From Bacteroidota bacterium (GTDB taxonomy: Bacteria > Bacteroidota > Ignavibacteria > Ignavibacteriales > Ignavibacteriaceae), in the NCBI GenBank assembly GCA_021777835.1, contig JAJYDC010000004.1, positions 107,262 through 171,261 of the forward strand: 64,000 nucleotides of DNA. The letters run 5' to 3'. Below the pieces are notes generated by a model. The model made no database searches. It worked only from the letters and a program-made list of their open reading frames with translations, and was not told the origin of the DNA. A program made the position numbers and the translations under genes. Positions 9,008-18,538 of the stretch are shown in pieces (position 1 is the first letter of the stretch; each line of letters begins with the position of its first letter).

Positions 9008-10591
9008 TTATTTCAGCAGTTGAAGCTTTTTTACTTCGTCAAAATTTCCAGCAACAATTCTATAATAATAAATTCCGCTAGCAAGACTGCTGCCGTTAAA
9101 AGTTACAATGTAGTGTCCGGCTTCTTTATTCTCATTTACAAGTGTTGTTATTTCTCTTCCTAATTCATCATATACCTTAATTGTAACATGTTCAGCATTC
9201 GGAATAGTATATTGTATTGTAGTAGTTGGATTAAACGGGTTAGGATAATTCTGGGCTAGTGCAAAATTATCCGGCTTCATAAATGAAGCCTCTACAGTGC
9301 TAGAATATTTAAAACTTCCATCGTTATCTATTTGCTTTAATCTATACTCGACTGTGCCGACTGGCGGGTTATCATCTATAAATGAATAATTTTTTGGTGA
9401 GTTACTGTTGCCACAGCCTTTAACAAAGCCGATATCATTCCAATTTTGAATATTCAATTTTGAATTTTGGATTGTTCTCTGAATCTCAAATCCATAGTTA
9501 TTCACTTCCGTCGCTGTTTGCCATTGCAGTTCAACTTTATTACTGAGAATTTTGGCTGTGAATGTTGATAGTTCTACCGGCAGAGGAGTACCGCCCGAAT
9601 TCTGCCAGGCTAAATATGGGTAACCGCTATTTATATTGTTATCCATATACCAAATGTTAGGGTCCCATCCTGCATTTATATAAGTTGAATCCGATTTCAT
9701 CTGTGCGGTGGTTATGCCGGATGATTGAGATGTGTCATTAGCAGTTTGTTCATTGTAAAAGCAATTGGTTATAGTTCCACTATTTGAGTAATAAAATGGC
9801 CCAAACCCTCCGTTATCGCCGTATACGGTAAAGCAATTTTTAACGGTTCCCCAATTGTCACATACAAATCCTGGTGTATTTTCAACCTTTGTGGTGTCTA
9901 TACAGTAACAATTTGAAACTATTGTTGTACTCGATGGGTTACTCCCATCCCCAACTGCCCCAATAAATTCTCCAGAATTACCTGCCAATACATCTACATT
10001 TAAGCTGAAGCATTGGTCAATTATAGATCCTAGTCTTGACTGACCAACAAGACTGCCAGCGGGACTAAAAGCAGCTTCACCCCAAACTGTGCCCCCTATA
10101 ACAGAGCAATTTGACATGCTGCCTTGCTGCAAATATCCCGCAACTCCGCCGCCGCAAAAATCAGTTTTAATGCTTACATTTATTAAATGAACATTTTTTA
10201 TTGTAGCGCCTAAACATCTTCCGAATAATCCCTCGTAGTGGTCGCTCAAAAAAGAATATAAACCAGTAATAGTGTGTCCGCCGCCGTCGTATGTCCCCGA
10301 AAAATATGTTGTGTAAGAGTTCCCTATGGGAGGGAATCCCTTGTAATAGTAATTACTCCCGCCGGCATTGTAATAAAACCAGGTACTAGTTGGTGATGCA
10401 TCTATGTCAGCCGTCTGCAAAAAATATGAACCCCAGGAACTTGTATCTTGGGTTATCCAGTAAAGATTTGCAAGTGAGTCTATTTGATAAGGATCATTCG
10501 CAGTGCCGCTGCCTGAGGGCATTGTTTCCGTCTGTGCAAATAGATTTATAGATATAATGATTAGCATTATCATGGAGAGTAAGTTTTTCAT
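9008..10591 (-). CDS. Secreted GLUG/beta-helix protein with type IX-like sorting domain
   Basis: This 527-residue protein starts with a signal peptide (residues 1-19, ending 'INLFAQ'). The middle (about 25-330) is a repeat-rich beta-helix region of GLUG type: 'AGYLQQGSMSNCSVIGGTVW', 'AGSLVGQSRLGSIIDQC'. A short fibronectin-like segment follows ('ELSTFTAKILSNKVELQWQT'). The last 80 residues are a classic C-terminal sorting domain beginning 'NFALAQNYPNPFNPTTTIQY' and ending 'VKKLQLLK'. Such domains direct type IX secretion and surface attachment in this phylum. The function of the passenger is unknown; an extracellular adhesin or polysaccharide-interacting role is plausible. It is a single gene with long non-coding flanks on both sides. 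Confidence 0.9.
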   Translation of the reverse strand: MKNLLSMIMLIIISINLFAQTETMPSGSGTANDPYQIDSLANLYWITQDTSSWGSYFLQTADIDASPTSTWFYYNAGGSNYYYKGFPPIGNSYTTYFSGTYDGGGHTITGLYSFLSDHYEGLFGRCLGATIKNVHLINVSIKTDFCGGGVAGYLQQGSMSNCSVIGGTVWGEAAFSPAGSLVGQSRLGSIIDQCFSLNVDVLAGNSGEFIGAVGDGSNPSSTTIVSNCYCIDTTKVENTPGFVCDNWGTVKNCFTVYGDNGGFGPFYYSNSGTITNCFYNEQTANDTSQSSGITTAQMKSDSTYINAGWDPNIWYMDNNINSGYPYLAWQNSGGTPLPVELSTFTAKILSNKVELQWQTATEVNNYGFEIQRTIQNSKLNIQNWNDIGFVKGCGNSNSPKNYSFIDDNPPVGTVEYRLKQIDNDGSFKYSSTVEASFMKPDNFALAQNYPNPFNPTTTIQYTIPNAEHVTIKVYDELGREITTLVNENKEAGHYIVTFNGSSLASGIYYYRIVAGNFDEVKKLQLLK

Positions 10592-11227
10592 TTTTCTTTA
10601 ACTCCACAATTGGTTTTTAAAAACATAATACATAAAAGACGTGTCCGTTTTCGTGGTATGTTACAGAAAAGTATTGGGCGAGTGCTACAAAAAAAATATT
10701 ATTATAAGTACATGTAGAATTATTCTCCAAACTAATTCTTTCTTCGAATAAAAATATACTTTGATCTTAGGTATTTAGATTAAGAATTCCGCGTTGAAAT
10801 ATTATAAAAGTTAAATCTTTTTCCAAGTTTGTTAAGTAAGTCGACTGACCTAAATCACATAATATCTTAAATCTGCTAAATTGTTTTCAGTAATAATTTC
10901 TTTAGTACTATTCTTTTTTAAAAATATTTAGTTATATGACTATAACTGGATATGACATTCAGTTATATGGATTATGAGTGCTATTCTGCTTAGAATACGG
11001 TTGGACTTTACATGCTCTATTATTTTAATAACTCAATAGGATTAAAACTAGTTGGGGGAATAGAGATCTTTGTGAGGAATTGTTCTCTCTAAAATTTTTT
11101 AGACCATTTCTCAATGGAATGGTCGTCATTCTCTTAAATAAGTCATAGCAAAAACTTATTTAGAAAACTCGCAATTACTAAGTTAATAAGCTGTCATAAA
11201 TAGAGGTATTTAAGCAATGATGAACAA
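10592..11227. other. 636-bp AT-rich intergenic stretch
   Basis: I see no coding frame here. Small structures are present: AGTTATA-4-TATAACT at 10930-10947 with a direct copy of AGTTATATG at 10961, and a stem GACCATT/AATGGTC at 11102-11124. On the minus strand the latter is followed by an A/T-rich tract, so it could terminate uvrA transcripts weakly. Confidence 0.5.
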
Positions 11228-14080
11228 TTAATGGAATTCTTTTTTAAGAAATAATCCAGTCAAGCTTTTTTTATTTTGGATAATTTTCTCGGGTGTACCT
11301 TCAGCAATTATTTTACCGCCTTCGTCGCCGCCGCCAGGGCCAAGGTCAATAATCCAATCGGCAGTTTTTATAACATCGAGGTTATGCTCAACAACAACAA
11401 CAGTGTTTCCCTTGTCAACAAGTTTATTCAATACATCCAATAATATATTCACATCTTCAAAATGCAGCCCAGTTGTCGGCTCATCTAAAATGTAAAGAGT
11501 TTTACCTGTGCTTACTTTGCTTAGCTCTGTTGCAAGTTTTACTCGCTGAGCTTCGCCTCCTGAAAGTGTTGTTGCTTGCTGTCCAAGTTTAATATATCCT
11601 AAGCCGACGTCATTTATAGCTTTTATTTTTCGATTGATTCTAGGGAGGTCTTTAAAAAATTCAAGTGCATCGCTCACTCGCATTTCGAGAACATCGGCGA
11701 TTGATTTTGTTTTGAACAAGACCTCAAGAGTTTCCCGGTTGTATCTTTTACCACGGCAGGACTCGCATTCGACATAAACATCGGGAAGGAAATTCATTTC
11801 TATTTTCTTTAAGCCGTCCCCTCCGCATTCTTCGCAGCGCCCGCCTTCTACATTAAAACTGAATCTGCCGGTGCTGTAACCCCGCATTTTGGATTCGGGA
11901 AGTTGTGCAAATAAATCTCTAATATGTGTAAATAATCCTGTGTAAGTAGCCGGATTAGAACGGGGTGTCCTACCGATAGGGGATTGGTCGATTTCAATTA
12001 TCTTGTCAATATTTTCAAGTCCTTCTATTGAATCATAGGGAAGCGGAACTGTTTTTGATTTATAAATTTTATTCATCAAAATTTTAACTAGCGTTTCATT
12101 AACAAGTGATGATTTCCCTGAACCGCTTACTCCTGTAATTAAAGTCAATGTACCTAAAGGAATTTTTAGCTCTACTTTTTTAAGATTATTTCCACGAGCG
12201 CCTTTTAGAATAATAAAATAACCATTACCATTTCGTCTTTCTTTTGGAACCGGTATTTCTTTTCTATTTGTAAGATATTGCAGCGTTAACGAATTTGAAC
12301 CGTTTGGCGAATTTATTAACTCATACGTATTACCTGCAAGACAGACCTCGCCGCCATGTTCGCCCGCACCCGGACCAAGGTCTATCATGTAATCGGAGCT
12401 TTCCATCGTTTCTCTGTCATGTTCTACAACGATAACGGTATTACCAATATCCCGTAAATGTTTTAAGGAGTTAATTAATTTAATATTATCGCTTTGATGA
12501 AGTCCGATGCTGGGTTCATCAAGGACATAAAGCACTCCGGCAAGCTGTGAACCGATCTGAGTTGCAAGTCGGATTCTTTGAGACTCGCCGCCGGAAAGCG
12601 TTCTTGCGGAGCGGTTTAAAGTTAAGTAGTCTAAGCCAACATTTAAAAGGAATTTAAGTCTCTCAATAATTTCTTTCAAAATTGGTTTAGCAATAATTGA
12701 ATTCTTACCCTGCATTTTCAGGTTTCCGAAAAATTCAGCAGAGCCTTTTATTGAAAGGGAAGTAACTTCACTAATATTCAAACCTTGAAATTTTACTGCA
12801 AGTGATTCTTTCTTTAGCCGCCCACCTCCGCAAGTTTGGCATAATACGGTATTCATATATGACTCAACCCAATCACGAATATTATTTGAGCTGGTTGTGG
12901 AATAATAATTTTTTAAATAATTAAATAAGCCTGAGAATCGATGTAAATAAGTGACGGGTTTTGTGTTACCGTATGAATACGAGAATGCAATTTTCTCTTG
13001 CGTTCCATTGAGCAAAACATCTTTTTGTGCTGGAGTTAAGTCTTTTAATTTTGTGTCGAAAGTGAAGTTGTACTTTTCCGCTATAGCAGTTAGTTGATTA
13101 AAAAACCATATCGAGCGCGGCTTACCGAGGGGGGCAAGGGCTTCTTCATTTATTGATTTATCCCAATTTGGAATCATTAAGTTTATATCCAGCTCTTTTT
13201 TTTCACCTAATCCTTCGCAATCAGGACAAGAACCGTAAGGAGAGTTGAACGAAAAGGAGTTAGGTGCTAATTCTCGGTAACTTATTCCGCAATCAAGGCA
13301 AGCAAGGTGGCGGCTATAAAGATGATCTTCGATAGAGTCGTTGACTATGACAATTCCGTTACCATAATTTAAACTTACATCTATAGATTCGGTTAATCTT
13401 GTCCTAGAAGTTTCATTAACAACTAAGCGGTCAATTACAATTTCAATATTATGAATTTTATAACGGTCAAGATGGAAGCCTTTCGTAAGTTCAAAATATT
13501 CTCCATCTGCCCTTATGCGCAGGAAACCGTCAGAGGATATTTCTTCAAATAATTCCCTATAATGTCCTTTCCTTCCACGTATTACCGGAGCTAAAACAGA
13601 TATCCTTTTCCCTTTAAATGATGTTAAAACGGTATCTATAATTTGAGACGAAGATTGTTTCACAACAGGTTTGCTGCAATTGTAGCAGTACGGGGTTCCG
13701 AGTCTTGCATATAGTAATCTTAAATAGTCGTAAATTTCGGTAACAGTTCCGACTGTAGATCGGGGATTACCTGAAGCAGCTTTTTGTTCGATTGAAATGG
13801 CAGGGCTAAGACCTTCGATCAAATCGACATCAGGTTTTTCAAGCATATCAAGAAATTGACGCGCGTAGGCAGAAAGAGATTCAATATAGCGTCTCTGACC
13901 TTCGGCATAAATTGTATCGAATGCTAAAGAAGACTTTCCTGAGCCTGAAAGGCCAGTTATTACGGTTAATGAATCACGTGGAATTTCGAGGTCAATATTT
14001 TTTAAGTTATGTTGCCTCGCACCTTTAATGATAATAGTTTCTTTTTCCAATGCTAACTTTAATATTAAATTTGTAAACAT
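11228..14080 (-). CDS. uvrA: Excinuclease ABC subunit A
   Basis: UvrA is the DNA damage-recognition ATPase of nucleotide excision repair. The 950-residue length is normal. Both ABC modules are complete: Walker A 'GLSGSGKSSLAFDT' near residue 43 and 'GVSGSGKSSLVNE' in the second half, with signatures 'LSGGESQRIRLA' and 'LSGGEAQRVKLA'. The Cys pairs of the zinc modules are visible: 'CYNCSK', 'CLDCG', 'CPDCEG', 'CQTCGGG', 'CEECGGDG' and 'CESCRGK'. The ATG at 14080 lacks an obvious Shine-Dalgarno. The first dozen residues before 'ETIIIKGARQHNLKN' are not conserved in the family, so the true start could be slightly internal. It diverges from the YigZ-family gene by 70 bp. Confidence 0.97.
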   Translation of the reverse strand: MFTNLILKLALEKETIIIKGARQHNLKNIDLEIPRDSLTVITGLSGSGKSSLAFDTIYAEGQRRYIESLSAYARQFLDMLEKPDVDLIEGLSPAISIEQKAASGNPRSTVGTVTEIYDYLRLLYARLGTPYCYNCSKPVVKQSSSQIIDTVLTSFKGKRISVLAPVIRGRKGHYRELFEEISSDGFLRIRADGEYFELTKGFHLDRYKIHNIEIVIDRLVVNETSRTRLTESIDVSLNYGNGIVIVNDSIEDHLYSRHLACLDCGISYRELAPNSFSFNSPYGSCPDCEGLGEKKELDINLMIPNWDKSINEEALAPLGKPRSIWFFNQLTAIAEKYNFTFDTKLKDLTPAQKDVLLNGTQEKIAFSYSYGNTKPVTYLHRFSGLFNYLKNYYSTTSSNNIRDWVESYMNTVLCQTCGGGRLKKESLAVKFQGLNISEVTSLSIKGSAEFFGNLKMQGKNSIIAKPILKEIIERLKFLLNVGLDYLTLNRSARTLSGGESQRIRLATQIGSQLAGVLYVLDEPSIGLHQSDNIKLINSLKHLRDIGNTVIVVEHDRETMESSDYMIDLGPGAGEHGGEVCLAGNTYELINSPNGSNSLTLQYLTNRKEIPVPKERRNGNGYFIILKGARGNNLKKVELKIPLGTLTLITGVSGSGKSSLVNETLVKILMNKIYKSKTVPLPYDSIEGLENIDKIIEIDQSPIGRTPRSNPATYTGLFTHIRDLFAQLPESKMRGYSTGRFSFNVEGGRCEECGGDGLKKIEMNFLPDVYVECESCRGKRYNRETLEVLFKTKSIADVLEMRVSDALEFFKDLPRINRKIKAINDVGLGYIKLGQQATTLSGGEAQRVKLATELSKVSTGKTLYILDEPTTGLHFEDVNILLDVLNKLVDKGNTVVVVEHNLDVIKTADWIIDLGPGGGDEGGKIIAEGTPEKIIQNKKSLTGLFLKKEFH

Positions 14081-14150
14081 TCATTTTAGTTATACCGTAT
14101 TAGAAATGCAATTTAAATAGAAGTGCACTTATGAATTAATCGAGAAAATC

Positions 14151-14774
14151 ATGAACGGCATTATTCAAATAAAGACTATACTTTCATATTCAGAAGTAAA
14201 ATTTAAGGAAAAAAGTTCAATTTTCTTAGGATTTGCATACCCAATTAAGTCAATTGAAGATGTTACAGTAAAATTAGCCTTACTTCGTAAGAAATACTTT
14301 GATGCAACTCATCATTGTTATGCTTATAAGTTAGCAAGCAATTTATTAAAATACTCAGATGACGGGGAACCCAGCGGCACAGCGGGTATTCGTATATTAA
14401 ATGTAATAGAACATTTCGATTTAGTTAATGTACTCTTGGTCGTTGTCAGGTATTACGGGGGAACGAAACTTGGGGTAGGTCCACTCGGAAAAGCTTACTA
14501 TAATTCAGCGTTACAAGTGATTGAGTCAGAGAACATTATTATTCAAAAGCCTTACTATAAGATTACAATTGAGTCCAATTATTTGCTGATCAATCAAGTA
14601 AAGAAACTTTTATTAAAGTATGAAGCAATAAATGATGAGGTAAAATTCGGAGAGGGAGTTAAGTTTAGTTACTTTATTGATCCAGGGAAAGTGAAATTAG
14701 TTTCAGATGAATTATATGAATTATCGAGGGGGGAAATAGGTATTTCGATAGAGAATATAGTAGTTTATAAGTGA
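14151..14774 (+). CDS. YigZ/IMPACT-family protein (UPF0029)
   Basis: This 207-residue protein belongs to the YigZ/IMPACT family. The N-terminal UPF0029 domain carries the family signature 'DDGEPSGTAGIRIL' and 'VVVRYYGGTKLGVGPLGKAY'. The C-terminal part resembles the second ferredoxin-like domain of YigZ. The eukaryotic relative IMPACT regulates translational control by GCN2; the bacterial role is unsettled. It is probably cytoplasmic and monocistronic, with MarR following 88 bp downstream. Confidence 0.92.
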   Translation: MNGIIQIKTILSYSEVKFKEKSSIFLGFAYPIKSIEDVTVKLALLRKKYFDATHHCYAYKLASNLLKYSDDGEPSGTAGIRILNVIEHFDLVNVLLVVVRYYGGTKLGVGPLGKAYYNSALQVIESENIIIQKPYYKITIESNYLLINQVKKLLLKYEAINDEVKFGEGVKFSYFIDPGKVKLVSDELYELSRGEIGISIENIVVYK

Positions 14775-14861
14775 TAAATATCGGTTTTGAATGAATACCT
14801 TGACTAATTTGAAAACTTTGCACATATTTGCTTAAAGCAATAATTATTAAAAGGAAGGTTT

Positions 14862-15314
14862 GTGAAAAACAATTATAATGTTACCGCAAATAGATTAGCC
14901 GAATTGACATTCACTCTGCTTGGAAGCTGTCAGGAAAAAGAGCTTCGGTTAGCTCAATCTTACGGATTAACTTCAGTAGAATTCCGCTGCTTAAGGTTAT
15001 TTGGTTTGAATGAGCCTATGAATAATAAGAGCATTGCGGAGAAAATGAATTTAAGTCCGAGTCGTTTAACGCGTATAATTGACGGATTGGTCAATAAGGG
15101 ATACGTAGTAAGGAATATCAATAAAATTGATCGACGCAACATGCAGCTTGATTTATCTGAAAAGGGTAAGCAACTTGTCGGGCAATTAAACAAAGCTTAT
15201 GTTGAGGTTCACAAGGAGATTTTGGAAAATATTGATGAGTCGCAACATCAGCCTCTGTTAAATGCAATGTCAGACATGATGGAAGCATTAGAGAAATGGA
15301 TATCTAAAGGCTGA
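14862..15314 (+). CDS. MarR-family transcriptional regulator
   Basis: This 150-residue winged-helix regulator initiates at GTG 14862 behind an AAGGAAGG ribosome-binding site. The HTH is 'NNKSIAEKMNLSPSRLTRII' and the wing contains 'VVRNINKIDRRNMQLDLSEK', with the D-R-R pattern typical of MarR proteins. Helices at both ends would make the dimer interface. MarR proteins are usually ligand-responsive repressors. No obvious palindromic operator was identified. The gene ends 2 bp from the converging hypothetical gene. Confidence 0.93.
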   Translation: MKNNYNVTANRLAELTFTLLGSCQEKELRLAQSYGLTSVEFRCLRLFGLNEPMNNKSIAEKMNLSPSRLTRIIDGLVNKGYVVRNINKIDRRNMQLDLSEKGKQLVGQLNKAYVEVHKEILENIDESQHQPLLNAMSDMMEALEKWISKG

Positions 15315-15316
15315 TA

Positions 15317-15757
15317 TTATCCAGCTTGGCTTCTTTTGAAATCATTCAGATACATTTTTGTTAATTCCAGATCTGAAATAAGATCCGTTAGATTGGAAAA
15401 ACTTTGCTGATTAAGTTGAAAGAAATTCTCCTCAAAGTGTTTCTTTAAGTCTGTGTCGGATTTCTGAATTATTTGGCCTAATTGCAAAGTTATTTTTTCC
15501 ATTGTTGAAGAGAAATCTCTTCTTATATCTTCAAAGTTTTTAATTTCGGAATTTCCTGAGTGATTCTTAATTATACGCATTAAGCCCATTGCGTATTTTG
15601 CCGAGAATAATAAATCCTCAAATCCTCTTTGATTGGAATTATCAACCGCAAGTTGGAAAATTCTTAAAACTTCAATTTTTCTTTTTAATTTTGATTTTGA
15701 AAATCTTTCTATTTCATTAACAAAATCTTCAGGCTTTATTAAATAAACATCATTCAT
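15317..15757 (-). CDS. Hypothetical helical protein
   Basis: I do not recognise this 146-residue protein. It is predicted almost entirely alpha-helical, highly charged, and has no signal peptide, membrane segment or cysteine. It contains heptad-like stretches such as 'DLKKHFEENFFQLNQQSFSN'. It lies 25 bp downstream of the O-methyltransferase gene on the same strand, so the two are probably cotranscribed, and it converges on marR. Confidence 0.7.
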   Translation of the reverse strand: MNDVYLIKPEDFVNEIERFSKSKLKRKIEVLRIFQLAVDNSNQRGFEDLLFSAKYAMGLMRIIKNHSGNSEIKNFEDIRRDFSSTMEKITLQLGQIIQKSDTDLKKHFEENFFQLNQQSFSNLTDLISDLELTKMYLNDFKRSQAG

Positions 15758-15782
15758 ATCGTCTTTTAAATTTTCTGTAAAC

Positions 15783-16424
15783 TTATGATTTTACTCCAAG
15801 GCCAATACCGTCACCTATTGGAATTATAGTTGAGTTTAAGGTTTTTTGTGAAGTGAATAATTGGTTAAACTCACGAATATATTTTGTAGATGTTTTATAC
15901 TCAGCAGGAACTTTTTGAGATGCAGTAAATCCTTTCCACAGAAGATTATCTACAAAGATTATCCCATTCTTTTTCAAAAGGATTAAGCAATAATCAAACA
16001 ACTGTTTATAGTCATTCTTGTCCGCATCAAGAAAGATGAAGTCGTATTTTTTTTTGAGTCCCGGCATAATATCAAATGCATTTCCCTCCATTATAACAAT
16101 TTTATCATTAAGGCCGGCCTTGAGGATATTCTCTTTTGCTAATTTTATATTATCACTACTTTTTTCAATAGTATGCAGGATACTTTTTTTCTTTAGATTT
16201 CTAGCAATTCTAATAGAAGAATAAGCAATGGCAGTACCCAGTTCAAGAACTCGTTTAGGTGCAGCCATTGAGATCAGGATTTCTAAAAACTTAGCGGAGT
16301 CTTTTGATAAAATAGGCACATTATTATTTTTTGCAAACTCTTCAAGCTTAATAATAAGAGGGTCATTTTCCGATTGAAAACTTTGCAAATATTTTAACTG
16401 AGAAGGGAGAATAATATTATTCAT
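15783..16424 (-). CDS. Class I SAM-dependent O-methyltransferase
   Basis: This 213-residue protein has the layout of catechol/caffeoyl-CoA-type O-methyltransferases. SAM-binding motif I is 'RVLELGTAIAYSSIRIA', the metal- and substrate-binding region is 'YDFIFLDADKNDYKQ', and the next conserved motif is 'IIFVDNLLWKG'. The substrate is unknown; bacterial members methylate catechols or hydroxyl groups of small molecules. It sits 22 bp downstream of the subtilase gene in what could be one long minus-strand unit. Confidence 0.92.
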   Translation of the reverse strand: MNNIILPSQLKYLQSFQSENDPLIIKLEEFAKNNNVPILSKDSAKFLEILISMAAPKRVLELGTAIAYSSIRIARNLKKKSILHTIEKSSDNIKLAKENILKAGLNDKIVIMEGNAFDIMPGLKKKYDFIFLDADKNDYKQLFDYCLILLKKNGIIFVDNLLWKGFTASQKVPAEYKTSTKYIREFNQLFTSQKTLNSTIIPIGDGIGLGVKS

Positions 16425-16446
16425 ATTAAGACCTCTTATATAATAT

Positions 16447-18441
16447 TTATTTCAATAATAATAATTTATTGCTGTAGTTATGCCCTCCAATTGAAAGCAT
16501 ATAAAAATAGACACCACTTGAACAAGGCATCCCATTATCTGATTTCCCATTCCATGAAACTGTATTTGATCCTGATTGAGCCATACCGTTGAAGAGAGTT
16601 TTAACTTTTTGGCCTAATCCATTCATAATTATAATTCTTGCGCTTTGAGCATTTTGCGAATAAAATTCTATCGTCATTTTCTGGTGTATTGGATAGAAAG
16701 GATTGGGATAGCTATTACTTAATATATCTTGTGAAGAAGTTGGTAAAGTATCGCTTACCGAATTTACAATATTCGTTCCTCCACTAAAAGAGTAATAACC
16801 GGTCGCGGGTTCCTGCACCTGGCTTCCTAGACTATCGTTATACGTGAAGTAAAACTTTACACTATCACCGGAAGGTACAAACGGAAGTACATAAGAATAT
16901 TTTAGTGTGCCGTCATAACCAAGGTTTGCTGCAAGATAGTTTGATGAGTTAACCGAATAATGAAGGACTGCAGATGAGGGTTGAATTCCCTTACTGGGGA
17001 AGAATATTTTGTTAAGAGTATATTGATTTTGAGTTGAATCATAATACAAATTTGGATAGCCGATAGCTTTTTCAGCAGAGACAAGACCGTAACCTCTATC
17101 ATCATTTGGCTGTGAATAATTATCGGCTGTATGAATTAAAATTTGCCTGATCTGGACATTTGTTAATTTTGGATATGTAGAAAGCAACAAAGCCGCAACA
17201 CCGGCAGCAATAGGAGTAGCAAAGGAAGTACCGCTGCCTATTCCATAAGAACTAAATCCACTAGCCACGTCAGCGCCGTAATTATTTGCACCCAAAGCAA
17301 CCAATTCAGGTTTTATTCTGCCATCGAAAGTAGGTCCCCAGGAACTGAAAGGTGTGACCTGGTTATTATCATTGACGGCGCCAATTGTAAGAGCGTTTAT
17401 TCCGTCGCCGGGAGTATCGATATAATGCCAGGTATTATCGCCCTCATTACCGGCGGCAGTAACTGTTACAACGCCTCGTTGAAAAGCGAGGGCAATAGCT
17501 TTAGCGCAAATGGTAGTTTTACCATCCATGTCTTTGTAGGTATATGAATAAGTAGTATCATCAAAAATATTGTAACCAAGAGAACTTGTAGTAATATCAA
17601 CGCCCATTCCTTCCATCCATTCAAGTGCGGCGGCATAATTATCCTCTTCGATATGGCTTTCGCTTCTATCATCTTCAGTTTTAGCAAGAATAAAATGAGC
17701 ACCATTAGCAACGCCGATTATGTTTCCGGGTTTATATCCACCAATCAAAGAAAAGACGAAGGTTCCATGATCACCGGAACTTGGATCGTCACCGGGCTGC
17801 GGGGCTGTAGAGGTAACATGAAAAACATAATTATATTCTGCAATGACGCTATCGTTTACAAGAGATTCGTGCTGTTTCCATATAAAACCGTCGTCAAGAA
17901 TTCCTATAATTACACCTTTACCTGTAATTCCTCTTGCGTAGACTTCAGGAATATCAGACAAATTAAATTCCTGGAAAGAAGGTCCATATAAGGTATCTGA
18001 AGCTGTGCCCATTATTTTTTGAGGAAATATTTTTTCAATGGAATTTGAATTTTTAAATTTAAGGATCTTTACCGTATCAATTTTATTTACGAATGGTAAT
18101 GCTGAAATTTGCTTTACTTGATCGTTTGTAAGATATGCCGAAACTGCATTAAACCAGTTTAATTTGTTTTCAATCTTAACGCCCAGATTTTCTAATGAAG
18201 TAACATAGCTTTGTTCAATTGGAAGGTCCTGATAGGTTATTATATTTTTTCCCATTACTTTTTCGCGTCTTGCAATACTTCTAGCGGATAATAATTTTAA
18301 AGCACTTTGGTAAACGGCTTCCGTCTTATACAAAGCTTTTCCGGGTGCTATTCCTTTATCCTTAAAATAAATTAGATATTTAGTCTGTGAATAGGTTAGC
18401 GAAATTGTAACCAATAAAAAGAATAGTATTAGTTTTCTCAT
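16447..18441 (-). CDS. Secreted subtilisin-like (S8) protease with sorting domain
   Basis: This is a 664-residue secreted serine protease. It has a signal peptide (1-18, 'TISLTYSQ'), a propeptide-like region up to about residue 150, then the S8 domain with catalytic D183 ('IGILDDGF'), H225 ('DHGTFVFSLIGG'), oxyanion N332 ('TAAGNEGD') and S406 ('GTSFATPIAAG'). The C-terminal 85 residues are a type IX-like sorting domain ('LSNSYPNPFYPIHQKMTIEF' to 'YSNKLLLLK'), so the enzyme is probably exported and attached to the cell surface. All catalytic residues are present. It probably acts in extracellular protein degradation. Confidence 0.95.
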   Translation of the reverse strand: MRKLILFFLLVTISLTYSQTKYLIYFKDKGIAPGKALYKTEAVYQSALKLLSARSIARREKVMGKNIITYQDLPIEQSYVTSLENLGVKIENKLNWFNAVSAYLTNDQVKQISALPFVNKIDTVKILKFKNSNSIEKIFPQKIMGTASDTLYGPSFQEFNLSDIPEVYARGITGKGVIIGILDDGFIWKQHESLVNDSVIAEYNYVFHVTSTAPQPGDDPSSGDHGTFVFSLIGGYKPGNIIGVANGAHFILAKTEDDRSESHIEEDNYAAALEWMEGMGVDITTSSLGYNIFDDTTYSYTYKDMDGKTTICAKAIALAFQRGVVTVTAAGNEGDNTWHYIDTPGDGINALTIGAVNDNNQVTPFSSWGPTFDGRIKPELVALGANNYGADVASGFSSYGIGSGTSFATPIAAGVAALLLSTYPKLTNVQIRQILIHTADNYSQPNDDRGYGLVSAEKAIGYPNLYYDSTQNQYTLNKIFFPSKGIQPSSAVLHYSVNSSNYLAANLGYDGTLKYSYVLPFVPSGDSVKFYFTYNDSLGSQVQEPATGYYSFSGGTNIVNSVSDTLPTSSQDILSNSYPNPFYPIHQKMTIEFYSQNAQSARIIIMNGLGQKVKTLFNGMAQSGSNTVSWNGKSDNGMPCSSGVYFYMLSIGGHNYSNKLLLLK

Positions 18442-18538
18442 CTTTAAATTTTCAAAGTTAATTTATTAAAGTTTATAATTCTTCATGATTGAAATATATC
18501 CCTCATACATTAAAGTAAAAAATCAAATAATTATATAC

